From: CAYWQB01 sp964460785
GTDB taxonomy: Bacteria > Chlamydiota > Chlamydiia > Chlamydiales > CAYWQB01
Reading direction: 5' to 3'
DNA: 64,000 bases
Assembly: GCA_964460785.1 (NCBI GenBank)
Contig: CAYWQB010000003.1
Span: 1 to 64,000 of the forward strand
Every line of letters starts with the position of its first letter. Positions within the stretch are counted from its first letter, which is position 1. Shown piece after piece: positions 56,550 through 64,000 of the stretch. Under the pieces are notes generated by a model. It had not been told where the DNA came from and made no database searches. It saw only the letters and a list, made by a program, of their open reading frames with translations. The position numbers were made by a program, and so were the translations under genes.

Positions 56550-57494
56550 ATGGATAAGCAAGTCAAAAAAACGCGCCTATTGATTGCAGATACCGACCCT
56601 GCATTCATCCAGCGCATCTCTCAAGAAATGGGAGAATTTTACCAGGTTGATGCAGCTAGCTCCCTATCAACCCTAGAAGAAGAGCTTTATACGGATAATA
56701 TAGAGCTTTTAATTCTATCTGAGCACTTCCCCAACCTGAACTCTAACGCCTTGCTGGATAAGCTTTTTTCTATAAAAAAGTACCCTCGCATTTTTGTGAT
56801 TTACCTTCTTAATGAAGAAAATGAAGAGAAGACATCTTGGGCTTTAGATGTGGGCTATCACTTTGTTTTGCACCGACACATCTCCCCCTTCCAACTTAAA
56901 GCCAGCCTCCTCTCCCTACATAAGCTGCAAGACCTCTCCAATAAAGCAACTCGATTGATCCATCAATATAAGGGCCAGGCAGAAAAAGACCCTCTCACCA
57001 AACTATTCAACCGCGGTGTATTTTTTGACTATGCCCACCGAGAATTCTCTCGCTCTAGGCGCAACCACTTTCCCTTGTCTATTCTTATGCTAGATATAGA
57101 CCACTTCAAAAAAATCAATGACTCCTATGGCCACTTAGGGGGAGACTTTATTTTGATAGAGCTAGCAGAATTACTCACCCAACAGCTCAGGGGCTATGAT
57201 TTTATTTCCCGTTATGGAGGAGATGAATTTATTGTCACTCTTCCCCACACAGGCTTAGAGCAGGCAAAAAAAGTTGCTGAGAAGTTAAAAAATGTTCTTG
57301 AAGATCATAGTTTCTCATTCAATGAACACTCTCTTCATATTACCGTATCTATAGGCCTTGCAAGCCTATCTGATACGCCTCCTCCCCAAAGCCTTAAGCA
57401 GTTGATCTCATACGCTGACGAAGCTCTTTACCTTGCCAAGCAAAAAGGAAGAAATACGATATGTACCTATATGCAGCTTTTGCTGGACTCATAA
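56550..57494 (+). CDS. Diguanylate cyclase with degenerate receiver domain (REC-GGDEF)
   Basis: Synthesises the second messenger c-di-GMP from two GTP, if active. Residues 1-125 have a response-regulator fold (LLIADTDPAF, then LLILSEHFP). The phosphoacceptor Asp is replaced (ILSE), and the Lys normally found near YLTKP is replaced (FVLHRH). It should therefore not be phosphorylated. A helical link (residues 130-155) follows. The GGDEF domain has DPLTKLFNRGVFF, SILMLDIDHFKKINDSYGH and the intact SRYGGDEF active site (about residue 228). An RxxD inhibitory site (RGYD) lies exactly five residues before it. The ATG at 56550 is preferred. No EAL or HD-GYP protein is seen nearby. Confidence 0.88.
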   Translation: MDKQVKKTRLLIADTDPAFIQRISQEMGEFYQVDAASSLSTLEEELYTDNIELLILSEHFPNLNSNALLDKLFSIKKYPRIFVIYLLNEENEEKTSWALDVGYHFVLHRHISPFQLKASLLSLHKLQDLSNKATRLIHQYKGQAEKDPLTKLFNRGVFFDYAHREFSRSRRNHFPLSILMLDIDHFKKINDSYGHLGGDFILIELAELLTQQLRGYDFISRYGGDEFIVTLPHTGLEQAKKVAEKLKNVLEDHSFSFNEHSLHITVSIGLASLSDTPPPQSLKQLISYADEALYLAKQKGRNTICTYMQLLLDS

Positions 57495-57778
57495 TTGCCT
57501 CAGGTTCTATTTCCTCTTCGCAGCCTGCGAGGTATGACTTTCAAGCAGCCCTTGAAGATCGCGCAGAAGATCTTGAACAGACCTATCAAGAACTTCTTCA
57601 GGCAGGGTATACAGCCAAACAAATATACCTTCGATCAGAAGGAGTGTATTATACGCCCATTGAAAGCCTCGAGCTATTGGACAGCAAAACGCGTATTAAG
57701 GTAATCTCTTCCTACCAAGATAAGAACCAACTGTTATTTTTTGACGTCGAAGATATCGATGAGCTTGGGGCATGGTAA
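57461..57778 (+). CDS. Small protein between the GGDEF gene and lplA, hypothetical
   Basis: A 105-residue ORF that starts 34 bases before the GGDEF gene ends, with GGAAG eight bases before its ATG. The first 20 residues (YLYAAFAGLIIASGSI) form a weak signal or anchor. The rest is acidic and helical to mixed, with RAEDLEQTYQELLQAGYTAKQIYLRSEG. I recognise no family. The overlap on both sides suggests it is co-translated with its neighbours. Confidence 0.65.
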   Translation: MYLYAAFAGLIIASGSISSSQPARYDFQAALEDRAEDLEQTYQELLQAGYTAKQIYLRSEGVYYTPIESLELLDSKTRIKVISSYQDKNQLLFFDVEDIDELGAW

Positions 57779-58493
57779 TCCCCCCCTTTACCTTCTTGAG
57801 CTCTACCAGAAACCTATTTTTCATCAACTTCAGTTAGAAGAAGCTTTACTCCGGGCAGATAAGCATTGTTATGGGATCCTTAATACAGGCTCATCACCTG
57901 CTATTGTTCTTGGAATTTCTGGTAAGCCAGACGAATTAGTGCATCACGAGCAAGCAGAAAAACAAAAACTTCCTCTTATCCGTCGTTTTAGTGGGGGTGG
58001 CTGCGTAGTTGTTGATCCTGCCACTATTTTTGTTACGATGATTGGCGATAACCGACTTCTTGCAGAAGCTTATCCTGAACAAGTCCTGCGCTACTTTCAC
58101 CAATTGATCAAGCCAGCCTTTGCCCCTTATAACTTAGAGTTAATAGACAACGACTTTACCCTAGGCACAAAAAAGGTTGGCGGAAATGCTTTATATATCC
58201 AAAAAGACCGCTGGCTCATTCATACAAGCTTTTTATGGGACTATCAGCTAGAAAACATGACTTGCTTAACGATGCCAAAAAAAGTCCCAGCCTATCGCAA
58301 CAAACGCTCTCATGAAACATTTGTAACAAAACTGAAGCTCTTCTTCCCATCAAAAGAACATCTCATGCTGCAAATAAAGCAAGCCTTGGGCTCACAGTTT
58401 TCTATGCAGCCTATTGGTGATGAACAGTGCGCTGCAGCACTTAGCAGACCTCACAGAAAGGCCACTTGTTGGATACAAAAAAGCCCTACTTGA
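57759..58493 (+). CDS. lplA: Lipoate-protein ligase A
   Basis: Activates lipoate and attaches it to E2 domains of 2-oxoacid dehydrogenases. The RRFSGGGCVVVD motif (about residue 70), the VGGNALYIQKDRWLIHTSFLWD block (about residue 140) and KVPAYRNKRSHETFVTKL (about residue 180) are the family signatures. The order mnmG to lplA is as in C. trachomatis (CT498-CT499), with the GGDEF and small genes inserted. The frame starts at 57741, but the ATG at 57759 gives a sounder N-terminus, MSLGHGNPP, and about 244 residues. It overlaps the small ORF before it. The last 25 residues look less conserved. Confidence 0.9.
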   Translation: MSLGHGNPPLYLLELYQKPIFHQLQLEEALLRADKHCYGILNTGSSPAIVLGISGKPDELVHHEQAEKQKLPLIRRFSGGGCVVVDPATIFVTMIGDNRLLAEAYPEQVLRYFHQLIKPAFAPYNLELIDNDFTLGTKKVGGNALYIQKDRWLIHTSFLWDYQLENMTCLTMPKKVPAYRNKRSHETFVTKLKLFFPSKEHLMLQIKQALGSQFSMQPIGDEQCAAALSRPHRKATCWIQKSPT

Positions 58494-58608
58494 AGGGGCC
58501 CGAATCGGTTATCTATCAACCGTTTTGTTAAGGTGGGTTCACTTCCCAGAGGTAAGCTACCAAGGCAGAAACTACCTTACACTTAGCTCTGGCGTCATGA
58601 TCCCTTAG
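58414..58608 (+). CDS. Small ORF after lplA, doubtful
   Basis: A 64-residue ORF that overlaps the lplA 3' end by 80 bases in another frame. It reads like a protein (LADLTERPLVGYKKALL, then HFPEVSYQGRNYLTL) but has no visible ribosome-binding site and no family that I know. It could be a real small gene, a remnant of a C-terminal part split off by frameshift, or chance. Confidence 0.3.
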   Translation: MVMNSALQHLADLTERPLVGYKKALLEGARIGYLSTVLLRWVHFPEVSYQGRNYLTLSSGVMIP

Positions 58609-58870
58609 TCATTTAACATCGTTGAAGACTATTTGTCTTCGGGGTATCCACAACAGTAGGGCAAAAAACGAAAACCTACGCCAGTTTGGCTTTCAACCTC
58701 CGTATACGAGTTTTACAACAGAGATTTCAACATTTTTTCCACATGAGAACCACTTTTTTCATAACCAGCTAATTCCCACAGGATTCTGTTACGCCTTTAA
58801 GTTTAGAGTGTTATCTTACCAGCTTGATACAAAGAATTCAAATTCAGATAATTACAGCGCAACTTTTCAA
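58609..58870. other. Intergenic 262 bases with two DnaA-box-like sites
   Basis: No gene is seen. GTATCCACA (58644-58652) and TTTTCCACA (58735-58743) each differ by one base from the TTATCCACA DnaA box, in the same orientation, and the region becomes AT-rich to the right. It lies close to dnaB and mnmG. Two weak sites are not proof of an origin. Confidence 0.3.
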
Positions 58871-59626
58871 CTAACTTTTGAACATAAGTCGAAAGAGATT
58901 TTTTGACATTTGCCGGTTCATCACAGCAATAGATTCTGTCAAAGGGAGACCTTTAGGGCAAACACGCACACAGTTTTGTGCATTCCCACAGCCAGCAATC
59001 CCTTCTTTCTCCATTAGCTTTTTCAGACGGCTATCTTTGCTCTCAGGCTGATCCGGATAAGTATTAAAGATCCGCACCTGTGCGATGGGAGCAGGCCCCA
59101 TAAAAGAGCTCTTTTCGTTTACATTGGGGCAAGATTCGGAGCAGCATCCACAAGTCATACATCGCGATAGAGCATACATAATCTCTTGCTGATCAGGAAA
59201 CACTTTGGGCCCTGTTCCTGAAGATTCTTTCGGATTAATCCATGCTTCTACTTTTTTCAGGTTGGCAAACATTTGTGAGCGATCGACCATCAGATCTCTA
59301 ACAAGAGGAAATTTTGTCAGAGGAGCCAAAGTAATCACAGGCTCATCCTTGTCTTTAATTAAGTTTTCTATGAGAGCCACACATGCCTGACGAGGCACAC
59401 CATCAATCAACATCGAGCAAGATCCACACACCTCTTCTAGGCATCCATCTTCCCATACAATAGGATCCACGCGTTTTCCTTCTTTATTGATAGGATTTTT
59501 ACGCACCTTCATCAACGCGGAAATAATATTTTCAAAAGGGGCCAGCTCTAGCTCAAACTCCTCCCATTGCTGACTTCTAGGTTGCCCACGTAAGATTTTC
59601 AGAACGTACTTTTTATTGGGCTCCAT
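58871..59626 (-). CDS. sdhB: Succinate dehydrogenase iron-sulfur subunit
   Basis: Electron transfer subunit of complex II (cytoplasmic face). It has the [2Fe-2S] cluster in GCLEEVCGSCSMLIDG (about residues 60-75) and the cluster Cys sets CMTCGCCSESCPN (about residue 157) and CGNAQNCVRVCPKGLP (about residue 213). At 251 residues it is normal. The ATG at 59626 is preceded by GGAGGA. It overlaps sdhA by 14 bases. The C-terminus is complete. Chlamydiae carry the B. subtilis-type complex. Confidence 0.96.
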   Translation of the reverse strand: MEPNKKYVLKILRGQPRSQQWEEFELELAPFENIISALMKVRKNPINKEGKRVDPIVWEDGCLEEVCGSCSMLIDGVPRQACVALIENLIKDKDEPVITLAPLTKFPLVRDLMVDRSQMFANLKKVEAWINPKESSGTGPKVFPDQQEIMYALSRCMTCGCCSESCPNVNEKSSFMGPAPIAQVRIFNTYPDQPESKDSRLKKLMEKEGIAGCGNAQNCVRVCPKGLPLTESIAVMNRQMSKNLFRLMFKS

Positions 59627-61517
59627 ACTCTCCTCCTATAGGCAAGGGAATCGTGTTTGGCAAATTTTTAAACTGTGGAGATCCTGTGCTTTTCTTTGTA
59701 TAGTCCCTCAGCGCAGGTTCTACATAGCGACAATCTACAGAGCGGTAGCTCAATCTGGGCATGCATTTTTGCGCATCATAACTACAAATTGTATGCTTAA
59801 GCCAATCTTGGTCATTTCGATCTGGGAAATTCGGCTTAAAGTGAGAACCTCTTGATTCATCTCTTTTTAAAGCCCCTAAAGCAATCGCATGAGCAAGCTC
59901 TAACATAGGTCCATACTGCGCAGAGAAAATATAAGTACGATTTGCAAAACTAGACTGGTCATGCACAGGAGCCCGTTTTAATCGCTCTTTAGCCTCGATA
60001 ATTTTTTCGATTGTTTGCTCAATGGACTGATTGTTGCGCTCAACTGTGAGGGTATGCACAAAACTCTCTGCCAGCTCTTCATGGAGAGCAAATACATTTT
60101 CCTCTCCTTGCCGGTTCATGACCTCTTTTTTTAACTCTTCTTCAGCTTTTAAGTGCTGGTCAAAAAGCGTGGAGGACATCTCTACAGAACGCTTGGACAA
60201 AGACTCCAGATAACGTGGAGCTTCATCCCCAGCAACAAGGCCACTAAAAATACAAGAGAGCAAAGAATTAGCTCCGAGGCGATTCGCTCCATGATAAAGG
60301 TAGTCTGACTCTCCAATATTGAAACAGCCAGGAATGTTCGTCATTTGCCGGAAGCGAGAAAGCCTGTCTGGATCTTCATGGGCTGGCCAATCTACCCAGA
60401 TCCCCCCCATGGTATAGTGTACGGCTGGGAAGATACGCATAGGAACTTTACGAGGATCTTCTCCTGTAAACTTCTCATAGATTTCCAGTACTGCATCTAA
60501 CTTGTGGTGTGTTTCAGAAGGCAAATGTGTTACATCTAAATACACTTGGTTTTTTCCTTCTACTCCAAGCCCTAGCTTACAAACACGCAGTAGCTCTCTA
60601 GCGCCAATATCCCTAGGGACAAGGTTTCCATATGAGGGATACATTTCTTCAAGAAAGTACCAAGGCTTACCAGTCTCCCCACAAGGAATCGTCCGTCCTT
60701 CGGGTGTTGTAATTGTTTTACTGGCATCTCCATACACCCATACGCGTCCCCCTTCACCTCGTACAGACTCTGAGATCAAGCGGAGCTTGTCTGCTCCCGG
60801 AATTCCTGAAGGATGAATTTGAACGAATTCTGCGTTTGCATACTCTGCCCCTTGCATAAATAAACGACCTGACGCTGCGCCTGTGCAAAAGGTGGAGTTT
60901 GTGCTCATTTTAAATAAAAAGCCTAAGCCTCCTGTGCCTAAAATAACAGCATCAGCCTTTAACACATGCAAGCGCAGGTTGAAAAGATCCATGAGAACAA
61001 TGCCTCTACACTGCCCCGAGTCATCTAAAACAAGGCGCATAAACTCATGGTTTTCAAATTTCCGCACAGAGCCAGCTACTTCCCATTTGCGCACCTGCTC
61101 GTCTAAGGTGTAGAGCAGTTGCTGGCCAGTAGATGCTCCACAAAAGGCTGTGCGCTTAAACAGTGTTCCTCCAAACCCTCTTTGATCAAGAGAGCCATCC
61201 TCTTTACGGTTAAATGGACAACCGTAGCGCGCCATCATTTCAATGATATGTGGGGCACTGAGACACATTTCTACCACTGGAGGCTGATCGACTAAAAAAT
61301 CCCCTCCCTTGATTGTCTCATACGCATGATTCAGAGGAGAGTCTCCGGCGCTTTCATCCATGACCGCATTGATGCCCCCTTGTGCACACACAGAGTGCGA
61401 ACGCTTCACATGCGTCACAGAAACCAAGTCAACCTGGCAACCATTTTCTGCAAGACGCTTTGCACAAGCAAGTCCTGCCAATCCTCCACCAACTACAATA
61501 ACCTTTTTCTTTTTCAT
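59613..61517 (-). CDS. sdhA: Succinate dehydrogenase flavoprotein subunit
   Basis: Oxidises succinate to fumarate through covalently bound FAD. VIVVGGGLAGLACAKRLAENG (residues 5-25) is the FAD Rossmann motif. SHSVCAQGGINAV (about residue 41) holds the His-flavin attachment region. The HPSGIPGADKL segment (about residue 225) and GGLGFLFKMSTN are typical, and RLGANSLLSCIFSGLVAG (about residue 405) closes the active-site region. The ATG at 61517 (ATGA overlap with the sdhC stop) gives 634 residues, and the longer frame to 61643 lies inside sdhC and is spurious. Co-transcribed as sdhC-A-B, as in C. trachomatis CT593-CT591. Confidence 0.96.
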   Translation of the reverse strand: MKKKKVIVVGGGLAGLACAKRLAENGCQVDLVSVTHVKRSHSVCAQGGINAVMDESAGDSPLNHAYETIKGGDFLVDQPPVVEMCLSAPHIIEMMARYGCPFNRKEDGSLDQRGFGGTLFKRTAFCGASTGQQLLYTLDEQVRKWEVAGSVRKFENHEFMRLVLDDSGQCRGIVLMDLFNLRLHVLKADAVILGTGGLGFLFKMSTNSTFCTGAASGRLFMQGAEYANAEFVQIHPSGIPGADKLRLISESVRGEGGRVWVYGDASKTITTPEGRTIPCGETGKPWYFLEEMYPSYGNLVPRDIGARELLRVCKLGLGVEGKNQVYLDVTHLPSETHHKLDAVLEIYEKFTGEDPRKVPMRIFPAVHYTMGGIWVDWPAHEDPDRLSRFRQMTNIPGCFNIGESDYLYHGANRLGANSLLSCIFSGLVAGDEAPRYLESLSKRSVEMSSTLFDQHLKAEEELKKEVMNRQGEENVFALHEELAESFVHTLTVERNNQSIEQTIEKIIEAKERLKRAPVHDQSSFANRTYIFSAQYGPMLELAHAIALGALKRDESRGSHFKPNFPDRNDQDWLKHTICSYDAQKCMPRLSYRSVDCRYVEPALRDYTKKSTGSPQFKNLPNTIPLPIGGEYGAQ

Positions 61518-62359
61518 TTTTGCCCCCATACAGCAATCAGTCCCAGTATTCCGACAAGTATCATGAGTACAATGGTTAAGGCTCGCACTCGATTTGCTGT
61601 TTTTTCTGTCTCTATAACTCCCCAGGAGAAGCAAAAAGTCCACAGGCCATTAAACGCATGAAAAACGGTTAATAGCACAAAGAGAGTGTATAAAATCGCC
61701 ACCCCCTGGTTTCTTAGAGAATCTTGCACATTCAAAAGCACAGCCTGTCCAAAGCTGTTTGTAGCAATAATCGAATCAGATAAAGAGCTCTTTTCTTTTT
61801 CCCATGTTGAGGCTCCCCATGCTGTTTCCACAACTCCATGAAGAGCTTGCTCTTGCATCTGATGTCCCGCTACATTTTCAATATTCTCGCTAGGAAACTC
61901 TGCATCTACATGCACGTAGTACTTCTCGCCTTGCTGGATTGGATAACGAGCAAAGCGCATGTCATAAACATGCCAAGCCACCCCTACAATCAATAAGATG
62001 GCTGAAAAGCGCTGTAAAAAAAATGCCCAGTTTTTACCAAAGCTTCGCAGCGTGGGCTTCTCTAAGTTTTTGGATAAGAGATTGACTTTCGCCTTCCGCG
62101 TATAAAGGATCCCCCAAATAATATGGATGAGAAAGGGAATCAGAAGAGTCAAAATTTCAATAACCCCAAGGAAGGGCAAGGAATGCAACCAGTTCACAGC
62201 TTGCACGAACCCTTTTCCGTTGATGGTGGTCACAGATTGAGCATTCGTCCACAAGTGCTCAACCAAAAACAGGGTCAAAGTTAAACCAAAAAGAGAGTGT
62301 AGTCTTTTGAACAAAAAAGAGCTTATACGCGAAACGACCATAGAAACCTCAGAAGCCAT
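61514..62359 (-). CDS. sdhC: Succinate dehydrogenase cytochrome b-type membrane subunit
   Basis: Anchors SdhAB to the membrane and passes electrons to quinone. There are five hydrophobic segments, with histidines suited to bind heme in KRLHSLFG (about residue 22), FLVEHLWTN, LIPFLIHIIWG (about residue 80), VAWHVYDMR (about residue 128) and VFHAFNGLW (about residue 252). A soluble loop of about 80 residues between helices 3 and 4 is longer than usual. The gene starts at ATG 62359 or at 62341, where GAGG is well spaced. Its stop overlaps sdhA as ATGA. At 281 residues it resembles the B. subtilis-type SdhC. Confidence 0.88.
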   Translation of the reverse strand: MASEVSMVVSRISSFLFKRLHSLFGLTLTLFLVEHLWTNAQSVTTINGKGFVQAVNWLHSLPFLGVIEILTLLIPFLIHIIWGILYTRKAKVNLLSKNLEKPTLRSFGKNWAFFLQRFSAILLIVGVAWHVYDMRFARYPIQQGEKYYVHVDAEFPSENIENVAGHQMQEQALHGVVETAWGASTWEKEKSSLSDSIIATNSFGQAVLLNVQDSLRNQGVAILYTLFVLLTVFHAFNGLWTFCFSWGVIETEKTANRVRALTIVLMILVGILGLIAVWGQK

Positions 62360-62409
62360 TAGCTTGAAGGTTAGGTTAGCAGCTCACTTATGAACACTCA
62401 AGAAAAGTT

Positions 62410-63369
62410 TTAAATTCCTTTTTGAAGAATATCATGCAAGCGAATTAACCCCTCAACTTGCCCCTCTCTATTGACAACAGGAAGCACTGTAATGGGATTT
62501 TCTGGCTTTGTTTCCATCTCTTGAAGAGCAAGCCATGCTAAAGTCGAACGGTTTGTCACTCTAGGTTTTTTTGTCATCCAGTTAGCAATGGCTTCTGAAA
62601 GAACTCTCTCCCCACCCAACCGTAAACAACGACTTACATCTCCATCTGTCAAAATCCCTTCCAGCTTATGATCCTTGCCTACAACAAGCACACAACCGCA
62701 GCGCTTGCTGGAGAGTTCCACAATAGACGCTCGCATACTCTCTTGCTGAGAGATCAAAGGACAGCGGTCCAAGGGCACCATAAGGTCTTCGACACTATAT
62801 TGAGCCCGACGCCCAATGCGCCCTGAAGGATGATTCTTTGCATACTCGCTAAGACTAAAGTTTTTTGCCTTCATCAAGCCTACAGTGAGCACATCTCCAA
62901 AAAGAAGCTGTATACTCATGGAAGTGGTGGGGGCTAAGTCAAATGGACAAAGTTCTCTTTCTAGTGGAAGGCATACATGCATATCAGACTCGACAGCAAG
63001 CTGACTGGCTCCATTGGATGTCAGGCTATAGACCTTAATTTTTCTACTTTTCAGGTAAGGAAGCAGTGTATTGAGTTCTTCTGTTTCACCACTTTTACTA
63101 AACATCAAAAATACATCTTCTGAAGACACAATGCCTAAATCCCCGTGTAGGGCATCAAGAGGGGGGATAAAAAGAGCTTTTGTCCCTGTAGACACCATGG
63201 TCGCTGCGACCTTTTGTGCAATGAAGCCACTTTTGCCAACACCTGTGCAGTAAATCGTTCCTTGGCAGTGAAGCAATGCTTTAAACAGCTTCTCTGCAGA
63301 CTTTACACTCAGACCATCAAAGAAGTGTTCGATGTACTGTCTTTGCCTATTAATTAGTTTCTTTAGCAT
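62410..63369 (-). CDS. kdsD: Arabinose 5-phosphate isomerase (SIS plus CBS domains), KpsF/GutQ family
   Basis: Converts ribulose 5-phosphate to arabinose 5-phosphate for Kdo and lipopolysaccharide synthesis. The SIS domain has TGVGKSGFIAQKVAATMVSTGT (about residues 42-63), FSKSGETEE (about residue 90) and NHPSGRIGRR (about residue 185). The CBS pair fills residues 200-318, with VEDLM and CGCVLVVGKDHKLEGILTDGD. At 319 residues the length is standard. It starts with ATG at 63369, divergent from icd. Whether it is the constitutive or the inducible type cannot be read. Confidence 0.92.
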   Translation of the reverse strand: MLKKLINRQRQYIEHFFDGLSVKSAEKLFKALLHCQGTIYCTGVGKSGFIAQKVAATMVSTGTKALFIPPLDALHGDLGIVSSEDVFLMFSKSGETEELNTLLPYLKSRKIKVYSLTSNGASQLAVESDMHVCLPLERELCPFDLAPTTSMSIQLLFGDVLTVGLMKAKNFSLSEYAKNHPSGRIGRRAQYSVEDLMVPLDRCPLISQQESMRASIVELSSKRCGCVLVVGKDHKLEGILTDGDVSRCLRLGGERVLSEAIANWMTKKPRVTNRSTLAWLALQEMETKPENPITVLPVVNREGQVEGLIRLHDILQKGI

Positions 63370-63463
63370 GCACCAAGCCTCTTGTAAAAAAAGAGTCTAT
63401 TGCGCAGCATCCTGCTCTAGCTGCGACACCTCGTCTGCGCATTCTAACGGAGGAAAAAGGGTT

Positions 63464-64000
63464 ATGGCAACACAAAAAGTTCCAATTACTGTGGCTCATG
63501 GAGATGGCATAGGCCCAGAAATCATGAATGCCACCTTACATATACTGAAAGAGGCTGGAGCAGCTTTAGATATTGAAACGGTAGAGATTGGAGAACAAGT
63601 TTATAAGCAGGGCATTCAGACAGGCATTGCTCCTGAAACCTGGGACTCCATCAAAAGAACAAAGGCCTTTCTTAAAGCCCCCATCACCACGCCTCAAGGC
63701 GGAGGTTTTAAGAGCCTTAATGTCACAGTACGAACAACTTTAGGTCTATTTGCCAACATTCGTCCCTGTTGTTCATATGCTCCATTTATCGCAACAAAAC
63801 ATCCAAATATGGATGTCGTGATTATTCGAGAAAATGAAGAAGACCTTTATGCGGGTATTGAATATCAGCAGTGCCCCGACAGCGTCCACTCTATTAAGCT
63901 ATTTAGCCGTCAGGGCACGGAAAAAATCTGCCGTTTTGCCTTTACCTATGCCATGGCAAACCAAAGAAAAAAGGTTTCTTGCTTCACAAAAGACAATATC
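63464..64000 (+). CDS. icd: Isocitrate dehydrogenase (NADP- or NAD-dependent), 3' end outside window
   Basis: Oxidative decarboxylation of isocitrate to 2-oxoglutarate. Translated from the ATG at 63464 (GGAGGAAAAAGG upstream). The first residues give PITVAHGDGIGPEIM. FKSLNVTVRTTLGLFANIRP is the SxNxxR substrate-binding motif of isocitrate (not isopropylmalate) enzymes, and IIRENEEDLYAGIEY is a strict family signature. About 179 residues are in the window and the frame is open at 64000. It resembles the alphaproteobacterial/rickettsial-type enzyme. The pathogenic chlamydiae lack icd, so this supports a complete TCA cycle and an environmental lineage. Confidence 0.95.
   Translation, partial: MATQKVPITVAHGDGIGPEIMNATLHILKEAGAALDIETVEIGEQVYKQGIQTGIAPETWDSIKRTKAFLKAPITTPQGGGFKSLNVTVRTTLGLFANIRPCCSYAPFIATKHPNMDVVIIRENEEDLYAGIEYQQCPDSVHSIKLFSRQGTEKICRFAFTYAMANQRKKVSCFTKDNI

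Noticed and set aside
58622..58906. 94-residue ORF overlapping the sdhB 3' end
   Set aside because: No start signal, no family, low-complexity aromatic and Ser/Asn-rich sequence in AT-rich DNA, and it overlaps sdhB on the other strand.
1..64000. Insertion sequences, prophage, rRNA or plasmid genes
   Set aside because: No transposase, integrase, phage structural gene or rRNA sequence was recognised in the window.

Overview
The window is chromosomal DNA from a member of the phylum Chlamydiota, most likely one of the environmental (Parachlamydiales-type) families. The diagnosis rests on three things. It has chlamydia-specific genes: Euo, an NTT-type nucleotide transporter and a DUF2709-type protein. 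Its gene order follows Chlamydia trachomatis in blocks: cdsA-cmk-plsC next to uppS; secDF-recJ-euo-tsp-gltX; cysJ-ispF; murA-argS; tsaE-dnaQ; npt-sohB-polA-coaE-rho; dnaB-gidA-lplA; sdhC-A-B. It also carries metabolism missing from the pathogenic Chlamydiaceae: isocitrate dehydrogenase, adenylosuccinate synthetase and the PdxS/PdxT vitamin B6 synthase. I cannot assign a genus. The synteny comparisons are from memory.

Layout. 1-4.8 kb (minus): purA, a catalytically dead cis-prenyltransferase paralogue, uppS, cdsA, cmk and plsC form a tightly overlapping envelope-lipid operon. 4.9-18 kb: thiamine pyrophosphokinase, fused SecDF, RecJ, the developmental repressor Euo, protease Tsp, GltX, a small lipoprotein, a short CysJ-type reductase and IspF. 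18-27 kb (minus): a two-partner secretion locus, tpsB then a roughly 2,400-residue tpsA adhesin built of about 15 YDG repeats; both genes carry one frameshift, the tpsB one exactly at a run of seven G. 27-35.8 kb: murA, epmB, argS, a DUF2709-type gene, tsaE, engB, an exonuclease and pdxST. 35.7-41.5 kb: a GH36/raffinose-synthase-like protein, DedA, the nucleotide transporter and pgk. 41.6-48.4 kb: sppA/sohB, polA, coaE, rho and a membrane-anchored unknown. 48.4-52.5 kb (minus): a 1,358-residue exported alpha-helical repeat protein, then tRNA-Ser(GCU). 52.9-58.6 kb: dnaB, a hidden 30-residue basic ribosomal-type protein, mnmG, a GGDEF protein, a small unknown and lplA. 58.9-64 kb: sdhCAB, kdsD and the start of icd.

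How it fits together. Most genes are housekeeping: envelope precursors (UppS, CdsA, PlsC, MurA, KdsD, IspF), replication and transcription (DnaB, PolA, Rho, Euo), translation quality (ArgS, GltX, EpmB, TsaE, MnmG) and TCA-cycle respiration (Sdh, Icd). Host dependence shows in the nucleotide transporter. The most interesting signals are: a predicted heteromeric, eukaryote-like (DHDDS/NgBR-type) cis-prenyltransferase at 2.1-3.5 kb, in which the RxG motif has moved from UppS to the dead partner; a terminator-like hairpin between a strong promoter and the nucleotide-transporter start; an intact GGDEF domain with an RxxD site behind a degenerate receiver; the poly-G tract in tpsB; and the large exported solenoid protein.
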